Shown piece after piece: positions 1 to 7,930 of a stretch of DNA of 64,000 nt. The DNA lies in assembly GCF_002082565.1 (NCBI RefSeq), contig NZ_CP020562.1:4092001-4156000 (forward strand), given 5' to 3'. A model generated the notes under the pieces. It did not search any database. It worked only from the letters and a program-made list of their open reading frames with translations, and had not been told where the DNA came from. Source of the stretch: Halomonas sp. GT. GTDB lineage: Bacteria; Pseudomonadota; Gammaproteobacteria; Pseudomonadales; Halomonadaceae. Position numbers and translations under genes: made by a program. How positions within the stretch are numbered: position 1 is the first letter of the stretch; each line of letters begins with the position of its first letter.

Positions 1-33
1 TTCCGCGTTGTTCAGGTTTCTTAAGGAGGCAGT

Positions 34-804
34 ATGAAAACTAAGTACTACGTAACCCTCGCCAGCGCCGCCCTCGGTATGGCCGCCGCCGCTACTGCTC
101 AGGCCGATGATGGCTATGCGGCCCCAGACAACTGGCCAGCGCCCACTGAAGAGCACAACATGGGCATGGGGCTGTTCGACCGGCTTGAATACACCGTTCC
201 CGATAAAGGCCAAGACGCCTTGGTATGGGACTTTCAAGGCTGGTACGGCGGTGATATTAACCGCGTCTACCTCAAGTCAGAAGGCGAAAATGTCCAGGGC
301 GACGGCGAAGATGCTGAGTTTGAATCTCTGGAACTCCTCTATAGCCGCCTAGTGGCAGATTTTTGGGAGTTACAGGGGGGTATCGGTTATCAAGGTGGTG
401 TGTTCTCCGGTGATCACGCCGAACGCATCTATGGGGTTGTCGGCCTGCAAGGTGTGATGCCCTACGGCATTGAAACCGACGTTGCCATGCAAGTGAGTGA
501 AGATGGCGACGTGGCCGCCAGTTTTGAAGGCGAATACGATCTGCGCCTGACACAGCGGCTCTACCTTCAGCCGCGCACAGAAATCGCCGTGGCCGCCAGT
601 GAAGTGGAAGAATTTGGCGTCGGTGAAGGGCTTAACTCGGTGCGCGTCGGCATGCGTTTAGGTTACGAGATGTCCCGCCGTTTCGCCCCCTACATCGGTG
701 CCTATTGGAAGAAAGAGTACGGCGATACAGCCGACCTTTCACGGGCTAGTGGTGACAACACAGAAGATACTGGAGTCGTCGCTGGTGTTAAAATAATGTT
801 TTAA
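34..804 (+). CDS. copB: Copper resistance outer-membrane protein CopB (PcoB family)
   Basis: Outer-membrane protein of periplasmic copper resistance systems, thought to bind or export copper with CopA. The 256-aa product has a signal peptide of about 24 residues ending in AQA. The mature part shows the family pattern: an aromatic beginning with LFDRLEY, a VWDFQGWYGGDINR segment, then alternating amphipathic beta strands and a terminal KIMF strand for beta-barrel insertion. The N-terminal Met/His-rich copper-binding stretch of longer homologues is nearly absent; only NMGMG remains. A strong AAGGAG lies just upstream of the ATG. The multicopper oxidase copA would be expected immediately upstream, outside the window. 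A terminator follows at 828-855. Confidence 0.88.
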   Translation: MKTKYYVTLASAALGMAAAATAQADDGYAAPDNWPAPTEEHNMGMGLFDRLEYTVPDKGQDALVWDFQGWYGGDINRVYLKSEGENVQGDGEDAEFESLELLYSRLVADFWELQGGIGYQGGVFSGDHAERIYGVVGLQGVMPYGIETDVAMQVSEDGDVAASFEGEYDLRLTQRLYLQPRTEIAVAASEVEEFGVGEGLNSVRVGMRLGYEMSRRFAPYIGAYWKKEYGDTADLSRASGDNTEDTGVVAGVKIMF

Positions 805-827
805 CTATCTAAAAGTGTGTAACTTTT

Positions 828-855
828 AACGTCACCCAATGGTGGCGTTTTTTAT
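828..855 (+). terminator. Rho-independent terminator after copB
   Basis: A 9-bp stem (AACGTCACC with GGTGGCGTT, one G-T pair) closes a four-base loop and is followed by a run of T, 24 bp beyond the copB stop. It separates copB from the next gene. Confidence 0.8.
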
Positions 856-935
856 TATTTTTTATCATAAAATTCAGTTCCTTTTCAGAAACAAAGATTA
901 TTATAACAATGTGATCAACCACTGGAGTAATTGAC

Positions 936-1352
936 ATGAAAGTTAAATCTATTATTTTTGGAACATTAGTAGCAAGCATTCTTTCAACACCTGTATTAGC
1001 TAACTTAGGGAATACAATCCAGGATCTTCCCTTACTCGAAAGAGGCGTGTCTTCTACACAGCTGCTTGCCCAGGGGCAATCCAAGCGTTTCAATATTAAC
1101 ATTGAACAAGCGACTACGCTGAAAGTAGCGAGTGATCACTTTCCAGGCTTTACCAGCACTGGCAACCGTATTTCAGCGGTCCTCTATAACGAGGCAGGAC
1201 AGCAAGTAGCAGGAGCTTCTAGCCCACGGGGGCACTTCGAACTTGTTAGTCAGCTACAACCTGGGAAATACCAGCTTGAGGTGACAGGTAGCTCAATGGG
1301 AGGTACTAAGGAAAATGATAATAACAGTTATGAGCTACATGTTGACTATTAA
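936..1352 (+). CDS. Small secreted protein with a pre-peptidase C-terminal-like beta fold
   Basis: 138-aa exported protein of unknown function. A clear signal peptide (MKVKSIIFGTLVASIL to the VLA cleavage site) is followed by about 115 residues. The body resembles bacterial pre-peptidase C-terminal domains: a stretch like AQGQSKRFNINIEQATTL, a central SAVLYNEAGQQV strand pair, and a closing LQPGKYQLEVTG strand. That similarity is by pattern only. The gene is flanked by its own AT-rich promoter region (about 850-930) and by a strong terminator at 1380, so it is monocistronic. Base composition is more AT-rich than copB upstream, fitting an acquired region. Confidence 0.6.
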   Translation: MKVKSIIFGTLVASILSTPVLANLGNTIQDLPLLERGVSSTQLLAQGQSKRFNINIEQATTLKVASDHFPGFTSTGNRISAVLYNEAGQQVAGASSPRGHFELVSQLQPGKYQLEVTGSSMGGTKENDNNSYELHVDY

Positions 1353-1379
1353 TATTTAGTTGCTAATTTAAGATATAGG

Positions 1380-1403
1380 GCCAGCCTTTAGGCTGGCTTT
1401 TTT
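1380..1403 (+). terminator. Rho-independent terminator
   Basis: Perfect 7-bp stem GCCAGCC/GGCTGGC with a TTTA loop followed by six T, 27 bp after the small secreted protein gene. Confidence 0.9.
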
Positions 1404-1538
1404 AACTCCACCTTTGACAGTATATATCTTTAATTTTTATTTTAGTTTTAAAATAAATGAGTAGGCTACTCTTGCCTATGTGTAGCACAAAGGTTCTATT
1501 CTTTTAATAAATACCATATTCTTAGCAAAGGAGACTCA

Positions 1539-2297
1539 ATGCCAAGGTCAACACCCACTACCTCTGCACGGGTTTACCGGATGAAAACCGCCGAGCATAT
1601 GTGCCCGTTTGGTTTGAAGACAGTTGATCTACTCAAGCGCAAAGGCTTTAAGGTCGATGACCACACCTTAACGTCCCGCGATGAGATCGACGCGTTTAAG
1701 CAACAGGAAAACGTCGACACAACGCCCCAGGTGTATATCGGTGACCAACGCATCGGTGGCTATGAAGAGCTGCGTGAGCATCTGGGAATGAGCGTGCCCA
1801 ACGCAAAAAAAACCACTTACCGGCCGGTAATTGCCATTTTTGCTACTGCACTGCTGATTGGCTTAGCGATTAGCTGGGCTACCCAGGGCACACTTTTCAC
1901 TGCACGCATGCCGGAGTATGCCGTTGCCACGGCGATGGTGCTGCTCGGCTTGCAAAAGCTGCAGGATGTCGAAAGTTTCAGCAGTATGTTTTTGAATTAC
2001 GACCTTTTGGCCCAGCGCTACGTGCCCTACAGCTATTTTTACCCCTACGCAGAGACACTTGCAGGCATTTTAATGCTGGCCGGAGCACTAATTTGGCTGG
2101 CAGCACCACTGGCGCTATTTGTCGGAACGGTGGGGGCGGTCTCCGTGTTTAAAGCCGTGTATATCGACAAGCGTGAGCTTAAGTGCGCCTGCGTCGGCGG
2201 CAACAGCAATGTGCCCCTGGGGTTTGTGTCGCTAACCGAAAACCTGGTAATGATCGCTATGGGGCTGTGGATGCCGTTGCGGATGTTGTTGGGGTAA
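1539..2297 (+). CDS. Glutaredoxin-MauE/DoxX membrane fusion protein
   Basis: 252-aa fusion. Residues about 10-85 form a glutaredoxin fold with the active-site Cys at 22 in the motif CPFG (a single Cys, not CPYC), the cis-proline motif TTPQVYI and a GGYEEL glutathione-site-like segment. Residues about 93-250 form a MauE/DoxX-type integral membrane domain with about five hydrophobic helices and a Cys-x-Cys pair (C216, C218) before the last helix. MauE proteins support disulphide chemistry in the periplasm, and the fused glutaredoxin could supply electrons from the cytoplasm; this role is inferred. AAAGGAG lies 6 bp before the ATG. It sits beside copper resistance and permease genes, which suggests a thiol or metal stress role. 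Substrate unknown. Confidence 0.82.
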   Translation: MPRSTPTTSARVYRMKTAEHMCPFGLKTVDLLKRKGFKVDDHTLTSRDEIDAFKQQENVDTTPQVYIGDQRIGGYEELREHLGMSVPNAKKTTYRPVIAIFATALLIGLAISWATQGTLFTARMPEYAVATAMVLLGLQKLQDVESFSSMFLNYDLLAQRYVPYSYFYPYAETLAGILMLAGALIWLAAPLALFVGTVGAVSVFKAVYIDKRELKCACVGGNSNVPLGFVSLTENLVMIAMGLWMPLRMLLG

Positions 2298-2460
2298 GAC
2301 CCACACTCTTACGCCAAACCATGATATGGATCAGTTAACTGACTGGCCCATATTCAGGTTGCGTTCAGCTAACTCAACCACGCTTGGTCTTGAACTTATT
2401 CCACATTGGCTCAAGGCGGTGTACATGCACGTCTTGGGATTAATCCTCAGGAGTGTTTGC

Positions 2461-3798
2461 ATGGCTGATCAGGATAGAACGCCACAGTACGAAGAAGGAA
2501 GTCTCTCACTAATCGGTGCCGTGGCACTTGGCACTGGGGTAATGATTGGCGCAGGTATCTTTGCGTTAACCGGACAGATGGCGGAAATGACCGGCCCTCT
2601 ATTTCCCCTAGCCTTTTTGGCTGCCGCGGTTATTGTCTCTTTCAGCGCTTACTCTTACGTCAAAATGTCCAATACCTATCCATCTGCCGGGGGTATCGGC
2701 ATGTATTTGCAAAAAGCGTATGGCTCAACGCTTCCTACTGCCTTTCACGCTCTCTTGATGTATTTTTCCATGGTAATCGCGCAGAGCTTTTTAGCGAGAA
2801 CTTTCGGTTCTTACACTCTGGAGTTATTTGACCTGGGTGATCGCTCGCTGTTTGTGCCACTACTCGGGGTTGGCTTATTGCTAGTAGCTTTTTTGATCAA
2901 TTTATCCGCCAATAAGTTGATCGAGACAGTCGCCTCGGTGCTGGGCTTCATCAAAATTGGCGGCATCATCGTGTTTGGTGTTGTCGGTGTTTTTATTGCC
3001 GATTCTATCGAAATGGGTACTGGCGGCGATGCACCATCCCCAACTATCTCCGGTTTTTTAGGCGCAACGGCGTTAGGCATTTTGGCATTCAAAGGTTTTA
3101 CGACCATTACCAACAGCGGCTCGGAGCTAAAAAATCCCAAACGTAACCTGGGCAAGGCCATCATGATCTCTATCGGCTTGTGCGTGGTGATCTATGCGCT
3201 TGTTGGCTTTGCGGTTGCCAGCAACCTTTCCTTGGACGAAATTATTGAAACACAAGATTATTCGCTAGCAGCGGCGGCCCGGCCTGCGCTAGGTGAAGCC
3301 GCCGTTGGCTTTACCGTCATTTTAGCCATGCTGGCAACAGCAGGCGGGATCATCGCCAGTGTTTTCGCAGTATCACGTATGCTCGCCATGCTGACCGAAA
3401 TGAAATTGGTTCCCCACCGGCATTTTCATATGCCGGGAAGTGTGCAAAAGCACACGCTGGTGTACACCATTGTTTTTGGTTTGGTGCTGACCGCATTTTT
3501 TGACCTTAGCCGCATCGCGGCGCTCGGCATTATTTTTTACCTGATCATGGATATCGCCATCCATTGGGGAGTATTGCGCCATCTCAGGGAAATCGTAGGC
3601 GCTAACGCGATCATTCTAAGCATCGCCATTTTGTTAGATGCCCTCGTATTAGTAGGCTTTGTATGGGTAAAGGCCACTTCCGACCCCCTGGTACTTATCG
3701 TTGCCATCATAGTGATGGCCGTATTATTGGTAGGCGAATGGCTATTTCTCGCCAATCTTGACAAGTCGGACAATAACGATCACTCGCATTCTCACTAG
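2461..3798 (+). CDS. APC-family amino acid/polyamine permease
   Basis: Inner-membrane secondary transporter, 445 aa from the chosen start. The frame is open 135 bp further upstream, but the ATG at 2461 is preceded by CAGGAG and begins MADQDRTPQYEEGSLSL, after which TM1 carries the APC signature GTGVMIGAGIFALTGQMAE. About twelve hydrophobic segments follow, including the family segment GILAFKGFTTITNSGSELKNPKRN (TM6 and the following loop). The C-terminus is His-rich (DHSHSH), possibly metal-binding. Substrate cannot be read from sequence. The next gene begins 24 bp after its stop with its own ribosome site, so the two are probably co-transcribed. Confidence 0.85.
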   Translation: MADQDRTPQYEEGSLSLIGAVALGTGVMIGAGIFALTGQMAEMTGPLFPLAFLAAAVIVSFSAYSYVKMSNTYPSAGGIGMYLQKAYGSTLPTAFHALLMYFSMVIAQSFLARTFGSYTLELFDLGDRSLFVPLLGVGLLLVAFLINLSANKLIETVASVLGFIKIGGIIVFGVVGVFIADSIEMGTGGDAPSPTISGFLGATALGILAFKGFTTITNSGSELKNPKRNLGKAIMISIGLCVVIYALVGFAVASNLSLDEIIETQDYSLAAAARPALGEAAVGFTVILAMLATAGGIIASVFAVSRMLAMLTEMKLVPHRHFHMPGSVQKHTLVYTIVFGLVLTAFFDLSRIAALGIIFYLIMDIAIHWGVLRHLREIVGANAIILSIAILLDALVLVGFVWVKATSDPLVLIVAIIVMAVLLVGEWLFLANLDKSDNNDHSHSH

Positions 3799-3822
3799 CA
3801 AGAACAGCACAAGGAGCGGTTT

Positions 3823-4281
3823 ATGGAGATTAAAACGTTTGGAGATTTAATTGATTGGACACGTCAATTGCATGCCCATCTTGCCAAGTGCTTGGCCCAC
3901 TGCGCGAATCAGCATGAGGAAGAGCGCGCGCGAATGCTTCTTAACTATCTATCTCTTCATGAGGCGGAAATGCAGCGGGTTATTGCTGGCTTTGAAGACA
4001 CTGCAAGCGCCAACGTACTGCACACCTATGTCTACGACTACCTCTCTCATCAGCCTATTCGCAGCCACCGTACCTGCGATGCGCCTTACGCCACGCTAGG
4101 GTTCGATGCTATCTGCAAAGAAGTGTTAGATTTCCATGAGCAGGCCATACTTTTATATCGCAGCCTGATAGGCAAAGCCGAAATCCGCGAGGCTAAAGAA
4201 CTACTTGAAACACTTCTCGACTTAGAAGAGCACGAGGCCATGCGCTTGTCGCGGCAAACTGGAAGAATGCACGATGTCTAA
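3823..4281 (+). CDS. Ferritin-like/four-helix-bundle protein of unknown function
   Basis: 152-aa soluble, almost entirely helical protein without signal peptide. Helices carry repeated His and Glu residues at helix-facing spacing: HAHLAKCLAHC, SLHEAEMQRV, LDFHEQAILLY and LEEHEAMRLSRQ. This pattern resembles rubrerythrin/ferritin-like di-metal bundles, with the HEAEM and EEHEAM segments as candidate ligand pairs. There are four Cys residues. AAGGAGCGG precedes the ATG. It follows the APC permease closely, so a joint transcript is likely. A metal-binding or oxygen-reactive role is inference only; it may also be a purely structural bundle. Confidence 0.55.
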   Translation: MEIKTFGDLIDWTRQLHAHLAKCLAHCANQHEEERARMLLNYLSLHEAEMQRVIAGFEDTASANVLHTYVYDYLSHQPIRSHRTCDAPYATLGFDAICKEVLDFHEQAILLYRSLIGKAEIREAKELLETLLDLEEHEAMRLSRQTGRMHDV

Positions 4282-4595
4282 AGCTACAAAGCCTCTGAAC
4301 AAAGCATTTTGCGGAATGGAGGTTAACCGCACACGACCAAGTACCGCGAAACTCACGCTGCAAAACTGAGTATTTAAGCTAGGAAAAGTGCCAAGACTAA
4401 TTTTTATCCAACTCTGACACTTACTTTAGCGAGAAAACACCATCATCTGAACCCGCCGTGCCTGGGGCGAAGTATACCCGCTCCATGCACCCGGTTAGTC
4501 CAAGCACTAATAGGCGGTGTAGGTTATAAGAATGTGTTATGGAATATCAAGAATTGTTATAAGCTTAAGACGTTATTTAAAACCAAGTGGGCTTA
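4282..4595. other. Gene-free spacer inside the putative island
   Basis: 314 bp between the four-helix protein and the convergent integrase. No open frame with a ribosome site, no tRNA-like fold and no canonical terminator was seen. A short direct repeat GTTATAAG occurs twice near 4524 and 4555. Nothing else can be supported. Confidence 0.5.
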
Positions 4596-5822
4596 TTAGA
4601 TTTCTTTATCGTTGATAGATGGCTCAACCAGCTCTGCCACCTTGATCAGGGCCTGTTTCCGCTCTTCATAATAGTCATACCGGTCATAAATCCCCTCCAC
4701 ACCTTTCAGCTTGTGATTCAAGCAACGCTCAGCAACATGACCCGGCACACCTGCTGCAGCTAGCAAGCTGCGGCAGGTACGTCGCAAGTCATGCACAGTA
4801 AACTCAGCGAGATCACCCATTTTGTTCTTGGGCTGTTGCTTCTTGCCTGGCTCCTTACCAAATAGCTTGGCAATTGCTCGGTTCAATGTGTCTTTACCCA
4901 TATGGGGTTGCTTACTACTACGACGGCTAGGAAATACATACGGCGAACCAAAAGCACGAATCTTTAGCTCTTCCAGCCAAGCAATAGCTTGTGGAGGGAG
5001 AGGTATCGCAATCCCGACCCCCGATTTGCTACGTTCGCCCGGTAGATCCCAATTCGCATCGTTTAGGTCGAACTCGGACCACTTAGCCTCTGTAAGCTCT
5101 GTTTTGCGCACCCCTAAAACGACCAGCAAAGCACATGCAAGATAGTTATCACGGGTAAAGCTAGTACGGTTCTCTCTGAACACAGTAAAGGCTTTACTGA
5201 GTTCATCGATGCTTAGCGCCCTGTCGCGGCTTTTCTCAACCCCACCCGCATCGTTGACGTTGAAAGCAGATGCGGGGTTATAGGTAAGCAACCCTAGCTT
5301 GATGCTGTGATTAAATAACTGCTTTAAATACATCAAGGCATCATTAGCAATGGTTGGTCGACCACTGCTAGTTACCTTTCTGACGATGGCACGTACATCC
5401 ATTGGGGTAACGCTATCCAGCGTTAGCGAACCGATGGCGGGCGCAATATCCCTCTCAAATAAGCGTTTTGGGATTTTGGGATGCTTAAGACGCTTTTCTA
5501 AATCTTGGTACCAATCGTCGAACAGATCCTGCACCGTACTGATGGATATTTTTTCTTCACGTTTGCGCTCTGTAAGAGGGTCCGTACCGTTACGAATGGC
5601 CCTCTGAGTCTCAACCACTTGTTCACGAGCTTCAGCTAGGGAGAGGTGAGGGTATTTACCCAGTGTCATACCACGACGTTTACCCGCGAAGGTATAACGG
5701 CACATCCAATAGGCAGCTCCTGCCTTAGGAATCATCAAGTACAAGCCGTTGCCATCTCCATAGCGCCCTGGCTTGGCTTCTCTGACCAATGATTGGATTC
5801 TCTTGGCAGTAAAGCTCCCCAT
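4596..5822 (-). CDS. P4-type tyrosine recombinase (island integrase)
   Basis: Site-specific recombinase that integrates and excises a mobile element. The 408-aa product is full length. Residues 1-90 are the DUF4102 arm-binding domain (YGDGNGLYLMIPKAG; GKYPHLSLAEAR). About 95-190 form the core-binding SAM-like domain. The C-terminal catalytic domain has the expected residues: R239 in GVRKTEL, H344-x-x-R347 in HDLRRT, H370 in LNHK and the nucleophile Y379 in GIYDRY. It is transcribed away from yicC into the region at left, the normal orientation for an island integrase at an attachment site. A set of short repeats lies just upstream of its start (5893-6063). No excisionase gene was seen in the window. 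Confidence 0.93.
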   Translation of the reverse strand: MGSFTAKRIQSLVREAKPGRYGDGNGLYLMIPKAGAAYWMCRYTFAGKRRGMTLGKYPHLSLAEAREQVVETQRAIRNGTDPLTERKREEKISISTVQDLFDDWYQDLEKRLKHPKIPKRLFERDIAPAIGSLTLDSVTPMDVRAIVRKVTSSGRPTIANDALMYLKQLFNHSIKLGLLTYNPASAFNVNDAGGVEKSRDRALSIDELSKAFTVFRENRTSFTRDNYLACALLVVLGVRKTELTEAKWSEFDLNDANWDLPGERSKSGVGIAIPLPPQAIAWLEELKIRAFGSPYVFPSRRSSKQPHMGKDTLNRAIAKLFGKEPGKKQQPKNKMGDLAEFTVHDLRRTCRSLLAAAGVPGHVAERCLNHKLKGVEGIYDRYDYYEERKQALIKVAELVEPSINDKEI

Positions 5823-5892
5823 CCCCTCGCCCCTCCATTAACGCTTCAATACTTCCCTATTTTTCAAATTATTTTCAATTACTTATGTAAAA

Positions 5893-6063
5893 AGTGGGTA
5901 GTACTTTCAAGTAATTTTGCCCCAATAGTGGGTAGCATGGCATTTTACTACCCACTTTACTACCCACTTGGCGCTGGCTTAAGCTGGATCTTGGTAGACA
6001 AGCGTAGACAACGCCTGATTTAAAAAATATAAAAAACAAAAATTTATACATTGTAGTAGACAA
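5893..6063. repeat. Clustered short repeats, probable attachment/arm-site region
   Basis: Between the integrase start and the yicC stop. The 9-mer AGTGGGTAG occurs directly at 5893-5901 and 5927-5935 and inverted at 5948-5956 and 5960-5968. A second motif, GTAGACAA, occurs three times at 5994-6001, 6004-6011 and 6056-6063; the last copy ends 9 bp before yicC. Such spaced direct and inverted sites are what arm-type integrase and directionality-factor binding sites look like. The partner attachment site was not found in the window and would lie left of position 1 if the island extends that way. Confidence 0.6.
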
Positions 6064-6072
6064 CCATGGAAA

Positions 6073-6951
6073 CTATTCAATATTCTGAATCTGCTCCCGC
6101 ATCTGCTCAATCAGCACCTTTAACTCCACCGCGCAGCGGGTTGTCTCAGCCACCACGGATTTTGACGACAGCGTGTTAGCTTCGCGGTTGAGTTCCTGCA
6201 TTAGGAAGTCTAATCGGCGGCCTTTGGGGCCTTTTTGGGCGAGCTGGTGGCTCACTTCTTCTATATGTGCGGTGAGGCGGTCGAGCTCTTCGTCGACGTC
6301 GGCTTTTTGTGCCACCAGTACCAGTTCGGCTTCCAGGCGTTGTGGGTCGAGTTCGGTTTTGGCGACGTCTAAGCGTTCCAGCAGTTGGGCGCGCTGGCGC
6401 TCTAAAATTTGCGGCAACAGGCTACGCACGGTAGCCACCTGCTCACTCACGGCGGTCAGGCGAGTGGTGATCATTTCGGCGAGTTTTTCGCCTTCCCGGG
6501 CGCGGGCGTCGATCAACTCGTTCAGTGCTTGATCAAATAGCGTTTTGGCGGCGGCTTTGATGGCATCTTGATCGAGGTGCTGGGTTTCCATAACGCCGGG
6601 TTGGTTAAGCAACGCCAGCGTGGTGGGCGGCACGGCACTGGGCACCTGTTGCTGAATGGCCGCCAGAGCATCGGCTATTTCTTTTAAGCGCTGGGCGTTA
6701 ACCGCAGGGGCTTGGTTGGCTTCAGCGGCTTCAAAACGCAGACTGCACTCTACTTTGCCTCGCGCTAGGCGCGTGCGTAAGGCATCGCGCAGCACTGGTT
6801 CTAGCTCGCGTAGAGCGTCGGGCAAGCGAAAGTGTGGCTCCAGATAGCGCTGGTTCACCGAGCGGATTTCCACCTGCAGGGTACCAAACGGGGCGGCCTG
6901 CTCGGTGCGGGCAAAGGCGGTCATGCTGTGTACGTGGCGTGGGTTGGCCAT
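6073..6951 (-). CDS. yicC: YicC/YloC family endoribonuclease
   Basis: 292-aa cytoplasmic protein of the YicC family, whose members cleave RNA and affect small-RNA turnover. The N-terminal motif HSMTAFAR and the segment EIRSVNQRYLEPHFRLPD are diagnostic, as is the C-terminal GRRLDFLMQELNREANTLSSKS. I chose the ATG at 6951 (MANPRHVHSM) because AGGAAA lies 6 bp upstream; the frame extends 24 bp further without a better site. It is divergent from rph, the usual arrangement. Its 3' end abuts the integrase/repeat region, so the island probably sits at the yicC 3' end. The reading frame appears intact. Confidence 0.93.
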   Translation of the reverse strand: MANPRHVHSMTAFARTEQAAPFGTLQVEIRSVNQRYLEPHFRLPDALRELEPVLRDALRTRLARGKVECSLRFEAAEANQAPAVNAQRLKEIADALAAIQQQVPSAVPPTTLALLNQPGVMETQHLDQDAIKAAAKTLFDQALNELIDARAREGEKLAEMITTRLTAVSEQVATVRSLLPQILERQRAQLLERLDVAKTELDPQRLEAELVLVAQKADVDEELDRLTAHIEEVSHQLAQKGPKGRRLDFLMQELNREANTLSSKSVVAETTRCAVELKVLIEQMREQIQNIE

Positions 6952-7094
6952 TAAATTTTCCTGTTCATCGCGCATTTAGGTCAGTCTACCCGATCTTGTG
7001 CTGGTGGATACGTCTGCCTTGAATAGGCCCATCAGCGGTGGCGTTGACGTGTACAATGGTGGGCTTTCCCACTGTTAAATTGATGTGAGGTGCT

Positions 7095-7832
7095 ATGCGT
7101 CCTGATGTTGTTCGCCCTAGCGGTCGTGAAGCCGACCAGCTCCGTGAAATTCGCATAACCCGCGATTACACCCGCCATGCAGAAGGGTCGGTACTGGTGG
7201 AGTTTGGCGATACCAAAGTGCTGTGTAATGCGAGCGTTGAAGCGGGCGTACCGCGTTGGCTGCGTGGTAAAAATCAGGGTTGGATCACCGCTGAGTACGG
7301 CATGTTGCCCCGTGCCACTCACACCCGAAGTGGCCGTGAAGCGACGCGTGGTAAACAGGGTGGGCGGACGCTTGAAATTCAGCGTTTGATAGGCCGTAGC
7401 CTGCGCGCGTCAGTGAACTTGAAGAAGTTGGGCGAATTCACCATTACCGTGGATTGCGATGTGATCCAGGCCGACGGCGGCACTCGTACCGCATCGATTA
7501 CTGGCGGCTGCGTGGCGCTGGTAGATGCCATTCGTTATCTGCAGCGTGAGAAGAAGATCAAAGGTGACCCCTTTAAACAGCTGGTTAGCGCAATTTCGGT
7601 GGGTATTTATAAAGGCGTGCCGGTACTGGACTTGGATTATCCGGAAGATAGCAAAGCTGACACCGATCTGAACGTAGTGATGACTGAAAGCGGCGAGCTG
7701 ATTGAAGTGCAGGGCACCGCGGAAGCAGGCGCGTTTAACCGTACCGAGCTGAATGCGATGCTTGATCTGGCGGAGAAAGCGGGCTCCGAGCTACGCGAAA
7801 AACAGCGCGAAGCACTGGGTATTCGCGGCTAA
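7095..7832 (+). CDS. rph: Ribonuclease PH
   Basis: Phosphorolytic 3'-5' exoribonuclease that trims tRNA precursors. The 245-aa product starts [17 protein letters not shown] and shows the PNPase-like core: [21 protein letters not shown], the [28 protein letters not shown] phosphate/RNA region, and the [19 protein letters not shown] carboxylate site. GAGGTG precedes the ATG. Length and order are normal. It faces crc convergently, with a perfect hairpin between them. Confidence 0.97.
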   Translation: MRPDVVRPSGREADQLREIRITRDYTRHAEGSVLVEFGDTKVLCNASVEAGVPRWLRGKNQGWITAEYGMLPRATHTRSGREATRGKQGGRTLEIQRLIGRSLRASVNLKKLGEFTITVDCDVIQADGGTRTASITGGCVALVDAIRYLQREKKIKGDPFKQLVSAISVGIYKGVPVLDLDYPEDSKADTDLNVVMTESGELIEVQGTAEAGAFNRTELNAMLDLAEKAGSELREKQREALGIRG

Positions 7833-7867
7833 GCCGTTATTTAGAAGCACTCAACGCGCTCACGCAA

Positions 7868-7893
7868 ACAGGCCAGCTTAAAAGCTGGCCTGT
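7868..7893. other. Perfect hairpin between convergent rph and crc
   Basis: A 12-bp perfect inverted repeat (ACAGGCCAGCTT and its complement) with two central bases, 35 bp after rph and 37 bp from the crc stop. Neither strand has a T-run after it, so it is probably an mRNA-end stabilising or weak bidirectional terminator structure. Confidence 0.6.
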
Positions 7894-7930
7894 TGCTGAG
7901 ACGGGTAATGCGACGCGGGAAAGTGAGCGC

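Noticed and set aside
2326-2460. Upstream start for the APC permease
   Set aside because: The extra 45 residues are not family-like and the ATG at 2461 has a proper ribosome site.
4282-6072. A tRNA gene as the integration target of the recombinase
   Set aside because: No cloverleaf or T-loop-like sequence was seen on either side; the integrase abuts the yicC 3' end instead.
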